A stretch of 44,877 nucleotides of DNA from NCBI GenBank assembly GCA_036897095.1, contig JAYMSP010000642.1, positions 1 through 44,877 of the forward strand, given 5' to 3'. Every line of letters starts with the position of its first letter. Position 1 is the first letter of the stretch. This stretch comes from Plantago elongata (Eukaryota; Streptophyta; Magnoliopsida; Lamiales; Plantaginaceae). The notes under the pieces were generated by a model. That model was not told the DNA's origin and ran no database searches. It saw only the letters and a list, made by a program, of their open reading frames with translations. Below, piece by piece: positions 21,954-33,419 of the stretch. Made by a program: the position numbers and the translations under genes.

Positions 21954-22871
21954 TAATGTGATTGATTCTTAAACACTTGGCGTTTGGTGACAAGATATTG
22001 AAGGATTGTGTTAACAGAACAACATATGATTTGTGAGTGGAAGTATGGAGAAGAATAGCAGAATCTTGCAGTGAAATGGAAATGATATTACTGGATAAGG
22101 TTCTTGGACAATATTGGTATCTGATGGAGTTCAAAACCTAGCTAGCCACAACATTTCTCTTGTCGGAACGTAAATGTTAAGGTAATGTATTAGTACCGGA
22201 AATTTGCACTTGAGTGCATTAGCTTGGGAGAGTGGTGGACTTGGTCCCGTAATTTATTAGACTTCGACAAATCAAACATTAATATTTGTATTCTACGGAT
22301 TACAAAGTAATACGTTCTTTAAATTTTTACGATGCATATGTGATATTTGTTTTATTTTTTAGAAAATAATATTTTAAACGTATGAGTTCCAAAGTATAGA
22401 TTAGTGAAGTCGAAACTGTTTGCTTAGACTTAGAAATGGAATTATTTGAGTACACCAATTAATCTCTTTGTAAAGGATCAATTGAGGAAAGACCAATTCA
22501 AAGCTACATCCATCCATGCATAATTTCATGTAGTGTACAAGATGTCAACTTCCAACCTAAAAGGCGAAACTTGACAAGATTGTTACGCCAAACAGTTAAA
22601 TTATTTTTAGAAGGAAAAAAGAAAAGGAATTGTAAAGGTAAAAATGAAATAGACAGACATGCTTTAAGTTGGAACTACTTTAAATTGCACTTGATCATAA
22701 TGTATAGTCTCTGTCTCATCCGATATTTCACTGTCATAGTGTTGTTCATGAATTATACTCATTTTAAGAGCTTGATTATGCTCATAAATATTCACCAAGA
22801 TGAACAAGAAAGTTTCACTAAAATACGCTCCCGTTCTCTCTGAGTCATGCCCAGTGACGAAGCCAGGAAAC
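21954..22871. other. Intergenic spacer upstream of the PPR gene
   Basis: Contains the presumed PPR promoter; no clear TATA box was identified. The sequence is AT-rich and no gene is recognised. The segment CAGTGACGAAGCCAGG near 22851-22866 resembles plant transposon ends, but no partner end was found. Confidence 0.5.
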
Positions 22872-22879
22872 AAAATAAT

Positions 22880-23681
22880 AAGGACCGGCCAATAAATTTA
22901 AGGGCCCTGTTAAAAAATTTCAAATGAGGCCCGGATAATAGTTAAATGTTGATAAAAATAAAATCATACATATATATTATATTGAAACATTTTTTATATA
23001 TATTATTACAAATAACTAAAAAAATCATTTAAAAAGTGTAACTTCTAACGTTCTTTGAAGAAATGTTATTAATAAGCACATAATAAACTTTCTGGCTATA
23101 TTATTTTTAATGGCTACCACAGTTCATTAAACCGCTCTTGTAATATCATAGATTGAAAATAAAATGTTATACATTTTCAATTTAAAAAACTTCTTTAAAC
23201 GAATACAACTATAATAATATTATTAAATTTTTTATATAATCAATCAACATTAGGAATACAATCAATATATTTTATGTAATTAATAATTAATTATCATCAA
23301 TTTATTGTGCACGTTTCGGTTCTATTATAGAAAGAATTTTCAAGTTAGTAAACAAAACTATAGGTAATGACTTAAATTATGTAAAATTAAGCATAACTTG
23401 TCATAGAAAAATAAAGAGAATTGATTAATGATGTTGGAGAAGATTTAGGGATTTTCTAGGATAAAGAGGAAGAATATAAAAGTGAGAGAGGAATCGTAGA
23501 AAGAAGATGAAAATTGAGAAGGGTGAATTCCTATTTTGAGTAAATGAAGTTGTTAAAAATCATAGCTCTAATTAACTTCAATTTTTTTTCTTTTTTAAGT
23601 AACATACATGAACCTGGGGCCCTAAAAATTTGTGGAACGCTGTGTGGGCGCTCGGGCTGCACTGACCCTGGACCGGGCCTG
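22880..23681. mobile_element. hAT-like non-autonomous DNA transposon
   Basis: An 802-bp AT-rich element with GC-rich ends. The left end AAGGACCGGCC and the inverted right end CAGGCCCGGTCC match partly. Further in, both ends carry AAATTT..AGGGCCC in inverted orientation (about 22894-22908 and 23615-23632). It is flanked by the 8-mers AAAATAAT (22872-22879) and AAAATAAC (23682-23689), seven of eight identical. The 8-bp duplication and CAGG-type end fit hAT. There is no transposase. The exact left end is less certain than the right. Confidence 0.65.
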
Positions 23682-23689
23682 AAAATAAC

Positions 23690-24737
23690 GTGTGATTAAT
23701 TGAAATTTATAAAAATTTAATTAAAAATTTATACTACTTATACCGAAAAATACTATACACCGTCGTCATAATTCTATCTTTTACAAATTAAAAGTTTAAA
23801 TATACTATAAAAAGGTAAAATTTTAATAGTATTCATGATAAAAGTTAATTTATATGAGATTATTAACGAAAAGTATCATATATATAATGAAAAGTGTGGG
23901 ATTGGGTGTGGCTGGAGACACACCTAGCCCTGAGTATCCTCTGCCCCTGGTCATGCCGACGACCAACACTCTAGGCGCATTGGGTCCTGCCTCATTGCTC
24001 CTAGTGTACGTAATGGGGTACCGAAAAGTAACTATCTGCATAGTTTATGTCATGTCACTATTTGAACAATTACGTTGAAATTCAAAAATTATTCTAAAAG
24101 TATTATGACTGTTTCTAACACATTTCGCACTTGCATTAATCAATCATTGAAACTCAGATGAGATGTGAGTTTATTGGGGAAATGACAAGTACTAATTTTC
24201 ATCAAGGCATGAAATTTGAATGTTGAGTGAGTTTAGTACTAAAATTTGGCCAAAATTAAATCCCATGATAATGGAACTGATTCAGCAAAACCCCACATTG
24301 GGTGGCCCTAAACCAACCTCTTGTGCAAAAGGATAGCATATAATTTGTCCTAGTACCTAATACAAGAAGAAATATATAGTGTAAAAGCAGAGTAAAGCAA
24401 AAGAAAGTGAAAGGATCAATGACCATATGATCAAACATCATCATTACCATCATCAACATTTCAACTCCATTCCACTTTTAAATCCCAAAACTATTACTCA
24501 CTTTGCTTTATTTTCCCTTCTCCACCTCACATCCAAAACAATGTCCTTTAGCTTCTCACTTCTTCTTCATCAAAATGTTTTTTTATACACTATTAGAGAC
24601 ACAAACTAAGCCTTTTTCCAAAGAGTAATCATGTCTCTTTTGTATTAGTATGGTTTATTACTTGCCCCTTTTATGTTTCAAATACTACAAACAAGAGAAG
24701 TAGTAACCATACTTTGATTTGAGTTATCAAGGAGTTT
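23690..24737. other. Intergenic spacer upstream of the X8 gene
   Basis: Mostly AT-rich. A short, more GC-rich island at about 23885-24030 stands out from its surroundings; its nature is unknown. The 24600-24737 part is the presumed promoter and 5' leader of the X8 gene. No other gene is recognised. Confidence 0.5.
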
Positions 24738-24857
24738 ATGGCCAAAATGAGAAGTAGAGCTAAAAACATCATCATTAGTACTCTTCTATTCTTGCCTCTT
24801 GCTGCTCTTCTACTCTGTTCAGGTACTTCCATGTCTTCTTGTTAGATAGCCACTAGC

Positions 24858-24895
<38 letters not shown>

Positions 24896-26578
24896 AAAGA
24901 TTAGATTTTGAAACTGATTTCTTGGTTTATGATCAAAGATAAGTCATTAATGATGCAAAGATTGTACCTTTTTGTTGATTTTGGTTTGAACTTACGAATT
25001 CAATCTTCTCTGGATTTTGCTAGTTCATGTTACTGATAAATTTGTGATCTTTTTCCTTGTTTCGTCATTATGATTGTTATTACTAAGGTTCTTGCATTTA
25101 AGATCATTCTAAGATAGAAAACAAATGAGGTTTGTTTCTATTTTGGGTCTAATCTGATGGGGTTTTTATTGGTAGAGTTGTCTTGGTCCTGTAATGAAAA
25201 GAAAAGGATGTTTTGGTCAAGAGAATCTATTGAGTTTGTCTTTATTAAGTTCAATCTTTTATCCATTACACACCTTTATCTTTAGTTAAATTTTGGAATA
25301 GTTTTCAACTTCAAAAAATAATTGGAGTGACCAACTAAATGGAAGCAGAACTGCAACCAGGTTAAGAAAAGAATCTTCTCTTTTCTGAATAAGTGTTTTG
25401 GTTGTTGTTGGATTGCTTTCAGGATCAATAGCCCAAGCAACAGAGAATGAACAGAAGAAACTCTCAGTTTCCACTAAGCAAAGAGATATTACTAACCCAA
25501 TGACAACAGTTCCAACAACTAATAATCCCCCTATTCCCTCAGCAACAAATCCCATACTCAATCCGTCCGGTTCAATCCCGAACAATCCTACAGTCATGAA
25601 TCCTGCCAATCCACAAATGAACCCTTTGGCAACGAACCCTCCGGTTTCTTCAAGAAGCTGGTGCGTAGCCACCCAATCCGCGTCGCAATTTGCATTGCAG
25701 GTAGCACTAGATTATGCTTGTAGCCATGGTGCAGATTGCTCGGTCATTCAGCCCGGTGCTAGTTGCTACAATCCTAACTCAGTCCATCAACACGCCTCTT
25801 TCGCGTTCAATAGTTATTACCAGAAGAATCCAATCCCGACTAGCTGCAACTTTGGTGGCACAGCTGTTACAACAAACACTGATCCAAGTTAGCTAATTAA
25901 CTTTCTGGACTATTCTTTCTTTAAAGACTTCTGATCATTCTGTGTAGTTGCCTTTCTTGAATAATGACTAGTATTGTTCTGATTAGCTTATTGATGAGTC
26001 TGATTGCTGTGCAGGTTCTGTAACATGTCAATATGCGTCTACTAGGTAAGCTTTTACTACTGATTTAACTCTATCATGCATACGCAACCTGCATCGAATC
26101 CCCTTGTGTTATTTTCATTGCACGGAGTCTCCTAGTTTTCATACATGATGGCCTCTTTGTCCAAATTGTGGAAGTTACTTTGTGCAACAAGGTATTCTAA
26201 ATTTGACTATAAAGGAGTGTTTTGATTTGTGCTTTCACCAAAAAGAAGGGATTCTATGCAATAAAAATAACACGATTTTTTTGCGAAAAGGAACAATAGG
26301 GAGAGGTTATTAATGAATTTTGACAGTTGAAACGATTATTGATTCAAGAAAAACTTCTACTTAACGAGTAATGGATCTGCAGCACAACTTCATCTGTGTT
26401 GAACACCACAAATTCAAATGGAGCGCGAGTCTTTGGAGCTGGTCGGCCAAGTTCTCCCACTATATCATCAGCAACTGTACCAAGTAGAGTTGCATATTAT
26501 CATCGTATATTAGTATGTTTTGTGAGTTTATTGTCTTTGCAAGATGTAATCCACGAAGCATTATCTGCAGGCAGGTAA
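24738..26578 (+). CDS. X8-domain (carbohydrate-binding) cell-wall/plasmodesmal protein, probably GPI-anchored
   Basis: Four exons are read: 24738-24822, 25423-25887, 26015-26045, 26383-26578, joining in phase to 258 aa. The first 29 or so residues form a signal peptide (TLLFLPLAALLLCSG). A Pro/Asn/Thr-rich linker with NP pairs covers about residues 50-105. The X8 domain starts at WCVA (Trp108) and carries the six conserved cysteines over about 80 residues, ending at VTCQYAS. X8 proteins such as PDCBs bind callose (beta-1,3-glucan) at plasmodesmata; glucan binding here is inferred from the family. The C-terminus has a hydrophobic stretch (ILVCFVSLLSL) that may serve as a GPI signal, but residues follow it, so anchoring is uncertain. 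It resembles Arabidopsis At2g42930. Intron 1 has a (TAG)n microsatellite at 24858-24894. Confidence 0.88.
24858..24894. repeat. (TAG)n microsatellite in X8 intron 1
   Basis: Twelve uninterrupted TAG units, intronic. Confidence 0.95.
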
Positions 26579-28135
26579 ATTGTAACTTGTAACAGCAAGA
26601 TGAGATATAGTATATTGATCTGAATATAGAAAAGCATTTGCAACATGATTGTAGATTGAGTAGTCTCAGTGTTACTGAGTTTGAGCAGGTCCAGTAAAGG
26701 GCCAAATCCTATGAGCCCAAATGATAAGACAAAAGCAGCATCCCACATTAGTAAAACGAGCAAGAAAGAAGCAGTACATAAACCTCAATGTCACGATCTT
26801 ACTTGATTTCTAAGGAGACAAAATATGGTTGCTCGACCAGAGCTCCGTATGGTTCGGTTGAGCCCTATGGTTGTAGTAGAGGATTGTTCTCGGGTTGTGC
26901 AGCTGCTGTCTGATAGGCTTCTCCCCCTTTTTTGCTTCTTCTGATAATAACAACTTCAAAAGTTTAGAAAGGTTGGTCATATCGATCATTAACATCTTCT
27001 CATCCAACATAATTTTTTAGCATCCTTCTCCTGTAATATACTCATAGACTAATAGATTTTAACACTAGTGGTATATTTAAAGTTAGAGGAAAGGCATAAG
27101 TTTTGATCAAACGAATGCACGAAGGTATCATATCTTCCGAGAACACAATCATGTGCTTAGGGGACGGGATGGTCTGAATGCCATTTCAATATACACGACC
27201 AATAAACTAATAAGAAGAATAAATACTTACCAAATCACATGCTCAGTTATCAACGTCACATGTTTTAGTTTCAAACATTTTTCAAATACTTTGTAGTATC
27301 CGGAATTTGTTAGAAACCATTTTCTGGTCAAGCACACAGGATTGAAGTAGTATGGACTAGCTAGTGGTCCGAACACATACAACAAGTTGTAGAAAGTTAT
27401 GGAGTAATGATGAGTTGTGGAGTAGCATAATTGTTCTCTTCTCCTGTTTTTGTTCTGTTCTTTTCTGGCATATGCAGTATTGTATTGTATTACCATACTC
27501 AGTTAGTCAGGGATGACTTATTCTGCACACACTGCAATGCACCGCATGCAGCAATCACCCACATTTCTATAATTTATAACTCAATCAATAAATGTTACAC
27601 CCAAGTTCCAACAACTTCACCAACAAAGACTTTAACCAGATACTAATACTACCCAGGGTATGGGGGGCTAGCTATCTATCTTCCTCTTCCCTCACACTTT
27701 GACTTTTATTTATTGATCAACTTCATGTGTTATACCGTACTATGTGATCATTGATCGAACCCGTAGATTAAGTGTGAAGGATCGTTAAAACAAGTGAGAT
27801 ATTTTCGCACGCTCACTATCGATGGAAATGTTAATTTGTTCAGGAGCTGTTTAATATATATATGCAAGTCCCTAAGAAAAAATCATGGATCTTGCAGACA
27901 ATGCAGCAAAAAAAAAAATCTTCAACAAACATTTGAATGATGTCCTAACACCTGATTTATAGCAGACATGAGATCCACCATTTATTCGTGGAAGTTAGAA
28001 GTGAAAGGGACAAGCATAAAGAACATCTAGGACCAAAAAAATACTACAAATTGATTAGATGATGTTTAGAAACAAAAGAAGATAAAATGATCAGTAGATG
28101 AGGATCTATTCACAGACAATAGTAGTAGTAACTAA
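26579..28135. other. Spacer between convergent X8 and GPAT genes
   Basis: Contains the 3' regions of both genes. The sequence is AT-rich; the short open frames show no family features. No repeat with clear ends was found. Confidence 0.55.
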
Positions 28136-30103
28136 CTAGGACTTGTCTTGAACAACACCTTCATTCCCAGCCAACATCAAGTACTTATCCCTCCTAGTAA
28201 AACTAGTGCACTCAAATCCCAAAGCATCACCCAACTTCTTCTGTATGTAATTAGCCACCTCATGACTTGATTTTCCTCCACTGCAAGTCAACTCCTTTGG
28301 CACTTTTCCAAGAACATGCACACAGTAACAAGGCCTAGGATTCATCAAGAAGAAGATGGGATCCAAGCATTTTAGCCCACTAGCAGTAGTCCCATAGAAC
28401 ATGCTCACACTTGTGTCCATAGCCACAGGGACTATCTCATCAGCCAGTTCAGCAAACAACGAGCTGAACCTCAGCAAGTAAGGCTCCCTGCATGTAGTCC
28501 CCTCAGGGCAAACCACTAGGTCACCTTCACTCAAGAGCTTCTGCATTGTTTCGCCGTCTCGTTTCCGGTCTCGTGTGAGCCTGACGGTCTTGATCGGGGC
28601 GATGACTTCCGACATCTTGCTGAGGCTGTAGGTGACTGCTGTTAGAGGCTTCGATAGGGCGGTGCTGAGGAAGACAGGGTCAAGAAGGGTCCTGTGGGAG
28701 CAGACATAGAGGACTCCTTTGTTGTTTTGGGATCTTTGTGGGGCTGAGCCTTTGAGTGAGAGGTTTACGCCGCTGTAGGTGCCTAAGAGAATGGCCATGT
28801 TGTAGGGTAGGAAGATTCCGACGGAGAGGCGGAAAATGGCTAGGACGATTCCGAAAGGGAGCCAGATGAACATGGAGAGTGTGGCTAAGGGTGTTGGCAG
28901 GAAAGCTAGTCTACCATCATGGAAGATTAGTGGTTTTGGGTACTTTTCTCTTGGCATTTGACTTGATTTCATGTCTTCTCTGGTTACAACATATCCTTCC
29001 TGTGAAACAATGTTGCAATAACCATGAGAAGATGCAATGATTTATATGAAAATGCATTCTATGTTAACATAAGGAAATGGAATCCAAGAACATGATAATG
29101 TAATTACAGCATATGAACATTTCTACCATTTTAACAAAAGGTAATGGCTTACAGTAATAAAGTAGTGTAATGCATTGTATTCCATGGCTAAAAACAAAGA
29201 TTCATCAAATAAACCAGAAACATATTTTGCTCCTTTTGGACTACACAATGTGACAATAAACAACAGTGACAGAAATAAAAGAAAGAACATGTGAAGTAAA
29301 AGACATACAGAAACTATTGATAAGTAGTAACAAACAAGACATACCTTGCAGAGTGAAATCAACAAGTGATCATGAAGGCTAGAGCTGCCAATACCAACAT
29401 CAGGCATCTTATCACCAAACACCTCCTTCAAAGCTCTATGCTTCACCACAAGACTCGAACTCGAGACCATACCACTAAAATACTTCCCCTTGGTACTCAA
29501 CTCGGTTCCGATAACTGAATCAACGCCAAGATACTCCTTCAAGAATCCCTCAACCATAACCCTAGGAACACTAGTAACCACAACTTTATTTCCAGCAGAA
29601 TCCAAGACTTGAAAAACATGAAGATTCATATTCTCAAGGTAAAACTTAGGCAGAACAGCTCTTGAAACACTATCCATATCTTTCAACCTTAGCCCAAAAA
29701 AGGTGATAAAAATCATCACCCTCATCTTGAGCTCATAGTCCAAAACACACAGGACTGGATAAGACAAGAGCAGCAAAAGAGCTCTCAAAATACTCCCACC
29801 TTCAAATGCAACAAGCATGAAGTAAGGAAAGAAACTTTTAGTCCTCAACAAGCACCCATTGATGTCACATGCAACTGTCTGAGACTTTCTGTCAGAAAGA
29901 TTGCATTTTGTCACACTAGGGAATAAAGCGTACTTGTGTGCTGATGATCTGTTTTGTGGGTTTTTCAAGAAAAATCCATGGTTTTTAACTTTCATTGCTG
30001 CTCTATAACATGAGTTTGCCAAGAACTGGTACAAGAACCAGTCTGCTAGCCTTAAGAGTAACATTGGCAAATCCATGGTTTTCAGTGGCTTTGTTGTTGT
30101 CAT
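28136..30103 (-). CDS. GPAT1: Glycerol-3-phosphate acyltransferase, land-plant GPAT1 type
   Basis: Transfers an acyl group to glycerol-3-phosphate, in land plants often at sn-2. The GPAT1 clade is linked to membrane lipid supply and tapetum/pollen development. Two exons: 29345-30103 (253 codons) and 28136-28999 (288 codons with stop), phase 0 junction, 540 aa. The N-terminal half is a HAD-like domain (VACDINGCLLR) followed by a hydrophobic segment (ILRALLLLLSYPVLCVL). The C-terminal half is the acyltransferase: block I SHRTLLDP with His355 and Asp360, block II LTRDRKRDG, block III CPEGTTCREP (418-427 region), block IV IVPVAMD. The chosen ATG at 30103 lies downstream of the TATA box; the in-frame ATG at 30226 is upstream of it. 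The second Asp of the HAD motif is Asn, so phosphatase activity is unlikely. Assignment to GPAT1 rather than GPAT2/3 rests on remembered similarity. Confidence 0.9.
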
Positions 30104-30164
30104 TGTGACTAAGCTAGCTAGAAGTTTCAGCAAAGATGATGATGATAAACAGATAAAGATTGGA

Positions 30165-30176
30165 TTTTTATATATA
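30165..30176 (-). promoter_or_regulatory. Probable TATA box of the GPAT gene
   Basis: The minus strand reads TATATATAAAAA, 62-73 bp upstream of the chosen ATG at 30103, implying a leader of about 35 nt. It also argues against translation from the ATG at 30226. Confidence 0.6.
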
Positions 30177-30516
30177 AGAGGTGATGAAAAATGAAATGAA
30201 AGCAGAGAAGTGAAGAGAACGGTCACAGATAGATGGGAATTTATAGAAGTGTGTAAATAGAGAAATTTGACACCGTTGGCATTTAATTGCCGCCCAAGTA
30301 TTTTACCTTTTTCTCTTTTGTGTTAATCACAAAATAAATCTCTTTTTTGGTTTTTTCTAAGAAGCTGCATGTTACATAGGGTCACAATTTTCAATCTTTT
30401 TGATCATAAGGTTACATTTTCATTTCCTAGGTGAGCAACACTTGTTAGGTTAAGTGTTGGTCACCCCCTTTTTGTATTTTCTTTTTTTTCCTGCCACTTT
30501 TAAAACCCTTATGCAT

Positions 30517-30970
30517 GTGTATACTTTATCTTCATGCCAAGTTGCCAACCTAGTTGCATTTTAATTTGAAATTGTCACACCAAAGTATAACAGATGATCT
30601 AGAAGAAACTAATTAAATTCTTGTTAGTTAGTTTAGAATGTTCTGCAACTTCATCACTTCGTTACACGATTACAAAGTACGAACATTCGTGCTAGGTTTA
30701 CTTAGCGAGGTGAATAATTCGACTCAAGCATGGTCGGACCAAAATATCTGTGTACTTTATCTTCATGCCAAGTTGCCAACCTAGACACCAAAGTATAACA
30801 GGTGATCTAGAAGAAATTAATTAAATTCTTGTTAGTTAGTTTAGAATGTTCTGTTACACTTTTTGCACAGCAAGTTCATCACTTCGTTACGATTACAAAG
30901 TACGAACGATCGTACTAGATTTACTTAGCTAGGTGAATAATTCCACTCGAGCATTGTCGGACCAAAATAC
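30517..30970. repeat. Tandem duplication of about 225 bp
   Basis: Unit 1 (about 30517-30747) and unit 2 (about 30750-30970) share long near-identical runs: CTTTATCTTCATGCCAAGTT, TTAAATTCTTGTTAGTTAGT and TCGGACCAAAATA. Unit 2 lacks about 25 bp after CCAACCTAG and has an extra 20 bp or so after TTAGAATGTTCTG. Confidence 0.85.
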
Positions 30971-32541
30971 GAGCGCGATGTGGAGGTATATGTACCGTAA
31001 GAAAGGGAGCTTCCATTGGGTTGTGTGCATGGGGGGATAGTTAAGCTGCTGAGATAAGGCCATAAATGTGGTGTTTCACTTTCAACTGAATCAACTCATA
31101 AAAAACATTAATATTTCTGATCAAATTTGACCTACTGAGGTGTTTATTAATGGCTGATCAAAGTCTTTGTAGTAAATTTCACATCTACACTCGTTGACTT
31201 ATTGTTCTTGATTGATTTCTCAGTTATTCCATTTGACAGTGTAATGCTATAAAGTAGACAATTTCTGTTTGGAAATTGAACCTTCATAGATGACAGTTAT
31301 TATGAAGTTTAAACAAAAGTCATCATCCATACTTATCAAAAAGATAAAACTAAACTAACTACAAGTATTCAACACAATGCCCAATTTCAATTTGACAACA
31401 AAATTAAGGTGGTTGAGATCCCAACTATCCCTTACCAAGAATCTTAAGTATTGGACATGTTTGATCATTATCTAGGCTGCTAAGCATTCTATTCAGCCAA
31501 CTAGGATGAATTGAGAAAATCAGCATGACCTAATCCGTGCCATGTGGAGCGTCTATCAGTGTTCGACTTCAAGATTAACATATTTTATCAGAACGTTGGA
31601 GGATAGACGCCTGTAACGCGTATGAGAGTGACATGGGAATTTTTGGCAAGTTTATTATGATTGATTGAATAGTATTTCATTGGAGATGTCATGCATTAGG
31701 TAACAATCTTGAAAATGAGACCATGCAATTCTAGTTATTGAGTTTGGTGAATGTTACAATCATTTTGTTTGGATGTTTGGCTCTGGAAAACAGAACATAA
31801 GATCTGCATGGAACAGTTCAAGTTTGAATAGTCTAAGCACAGGTAAAATGCAGTCTTTCATTCTTCACCTTGTCATGAACATGAACTACCAGATGACAGA
31901 TTTTAAATTAAAGGAACATAATTACGCCTTATAATTCCGATCGTCATGGCAATTTGGTTTCGCAGCTGCCACTTAAGCATGGTTTTGAATTTGATGATGG
32001 CATTGGCAGCATAAGTTTACTGTGGTTTGAATGGATGAGTCATGCAATAGTGAAATGAAGGAGCAGAGTACTCCCATTACATTTTGTGCTTCAACATGGC
32101 AATCAACAGATGAAGTCTCTACTCTATTGATCTTGCAGGAAAGAAATTATAACCAATTAACCATTTTCAACATGATGCCAAGAAGAAGGGGAAAAAAAAT
32201 GTTTTAGCCCTTTGATATAAAATTTGTATTTCCCTGTCCATAACTATATTGGTAGGTACTCTTTACATGATTCGATTACTTAACTTAGCAGAACAATGTA
32301 TCCACCAGCATTTTTATTATAATAACTAAATAAGTATGCCAAAGTAGCTTATATGAATGTGGATAATTGTTTATCAATAGTTCATTGTTAAACTGGTGCG
32401 AATTAGGGAATACACTCTAACAAAGTGGTGTAGTGATATATAAATACTAATAATTACAAGTCCGTGTATGATATAATGGGACCAGGATAAACATTGAGGG
32501 GTGAAATATCTCGGAATCCTAATGATTGAACTGATTGTTTC

Positions 32542-32583
32542 AAATACGATTTGAATTGGAAAAACTCAATTCAAATTGTATTT
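32542..32583. repeat. 17-bp stem hairpin
   Basis: AAATACGATTTGAATTG (32542-32558) and CAATTCAAATTGTATTT (32567-32583) are inverted with one mismatch and an 8-nt loop. A third partial copy, ATTCAAATTGTATCCG, lies near 32612-32627. Confidence 0.7.
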
Positions 32584-33419
32584 TTTCACAATAAAATTTT
32601 AAGTTTTCCTCATTCAAATTGTATCCGAACCGTCATTGAATTTGTTATGTTAATGACACCATGGGATAAGATGAGACCGTTTATAAATTTAAATGTTTAT
32701 TTTATGCAAACATCCACGTGACCATTATACAGCCCCAAATCATAATACAGTCTGAAATGTTAACTTGTAAGTTGCAACTACAGCACCTACGTACTTTAGA
32801 ACCTCACAGTGGCAGTTGAAAGTTGAGGAAACCTTAAGAACTTGGAAACAAATTATCTAAATAGTAAAAGACACTTCAGGTTTACCCAGTCTGTACCCGA
32901 TGAGTAGTGCCGATTTCCAAACATCATTAAAGAGAAAAAGAAAATGCTAAAAAGGTGGTTCTTGGCAGCTACAAACCTAGAACTCAATTGGGTTTAGAAT
33001 TCACTAGTGATTATCTTAAAATTCAGTGTGACAATAGAAAAAGGCTCACCCCCACTTTAGTTGTTCCTAACTTTCAAACACGGTCATCTTTTAGGTAGTG
33101 TAACACATTCATAAGCCACTTAAGCGTGGAAATAAGTTCATCGATAAACTTGTGTTATACTTGAACAGAGCCTAGATGTCATCTGAAACATGGTACTAAC
33201 TGGGTACACTCAATAACTCACACACCTAATGTGTTATTTAATAGTAGGTGGGTAAACATTGAGGTATGATGTAGAGCTTGGCCACGATAGGGTAATTCAA
33301 ATGCCTCTGACCAACTCCAAATGCAAACACAAGTAGAGTATGTGGTCAAAACCAGCAAGGGACTATTAAACTATGAAGAAAAACAAACAGATAACCATAT
33401 ATAACATCCATTATACTAA

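Noticed and set aside
22851-22866. CAGTGACGAAGCCAGG as the left end of the hAT-like element
   Set aside because: No matching inverted end or target duplication with the right border. The boundary at 22880 gives a 7-of-8 duplication.
25286-25672. 128-codon minus-strand frame with hydrophobic stretches
   Set aside because: Antisense shadow of the Pro/Asn-rich linker of the X8 gene.
30104-30226. N-terminal extension of GPAT from the ATG at 30226
   Set aside because: A TATA box at 30165-30176 lies downstream of that ATG, and GPAT1 proteins start near the MDLP block.
32542-32583. miRNA precursor
   Set aside because: A 17-bp stem with an 8-nt loop is too short to hold a 21-nt duplex.
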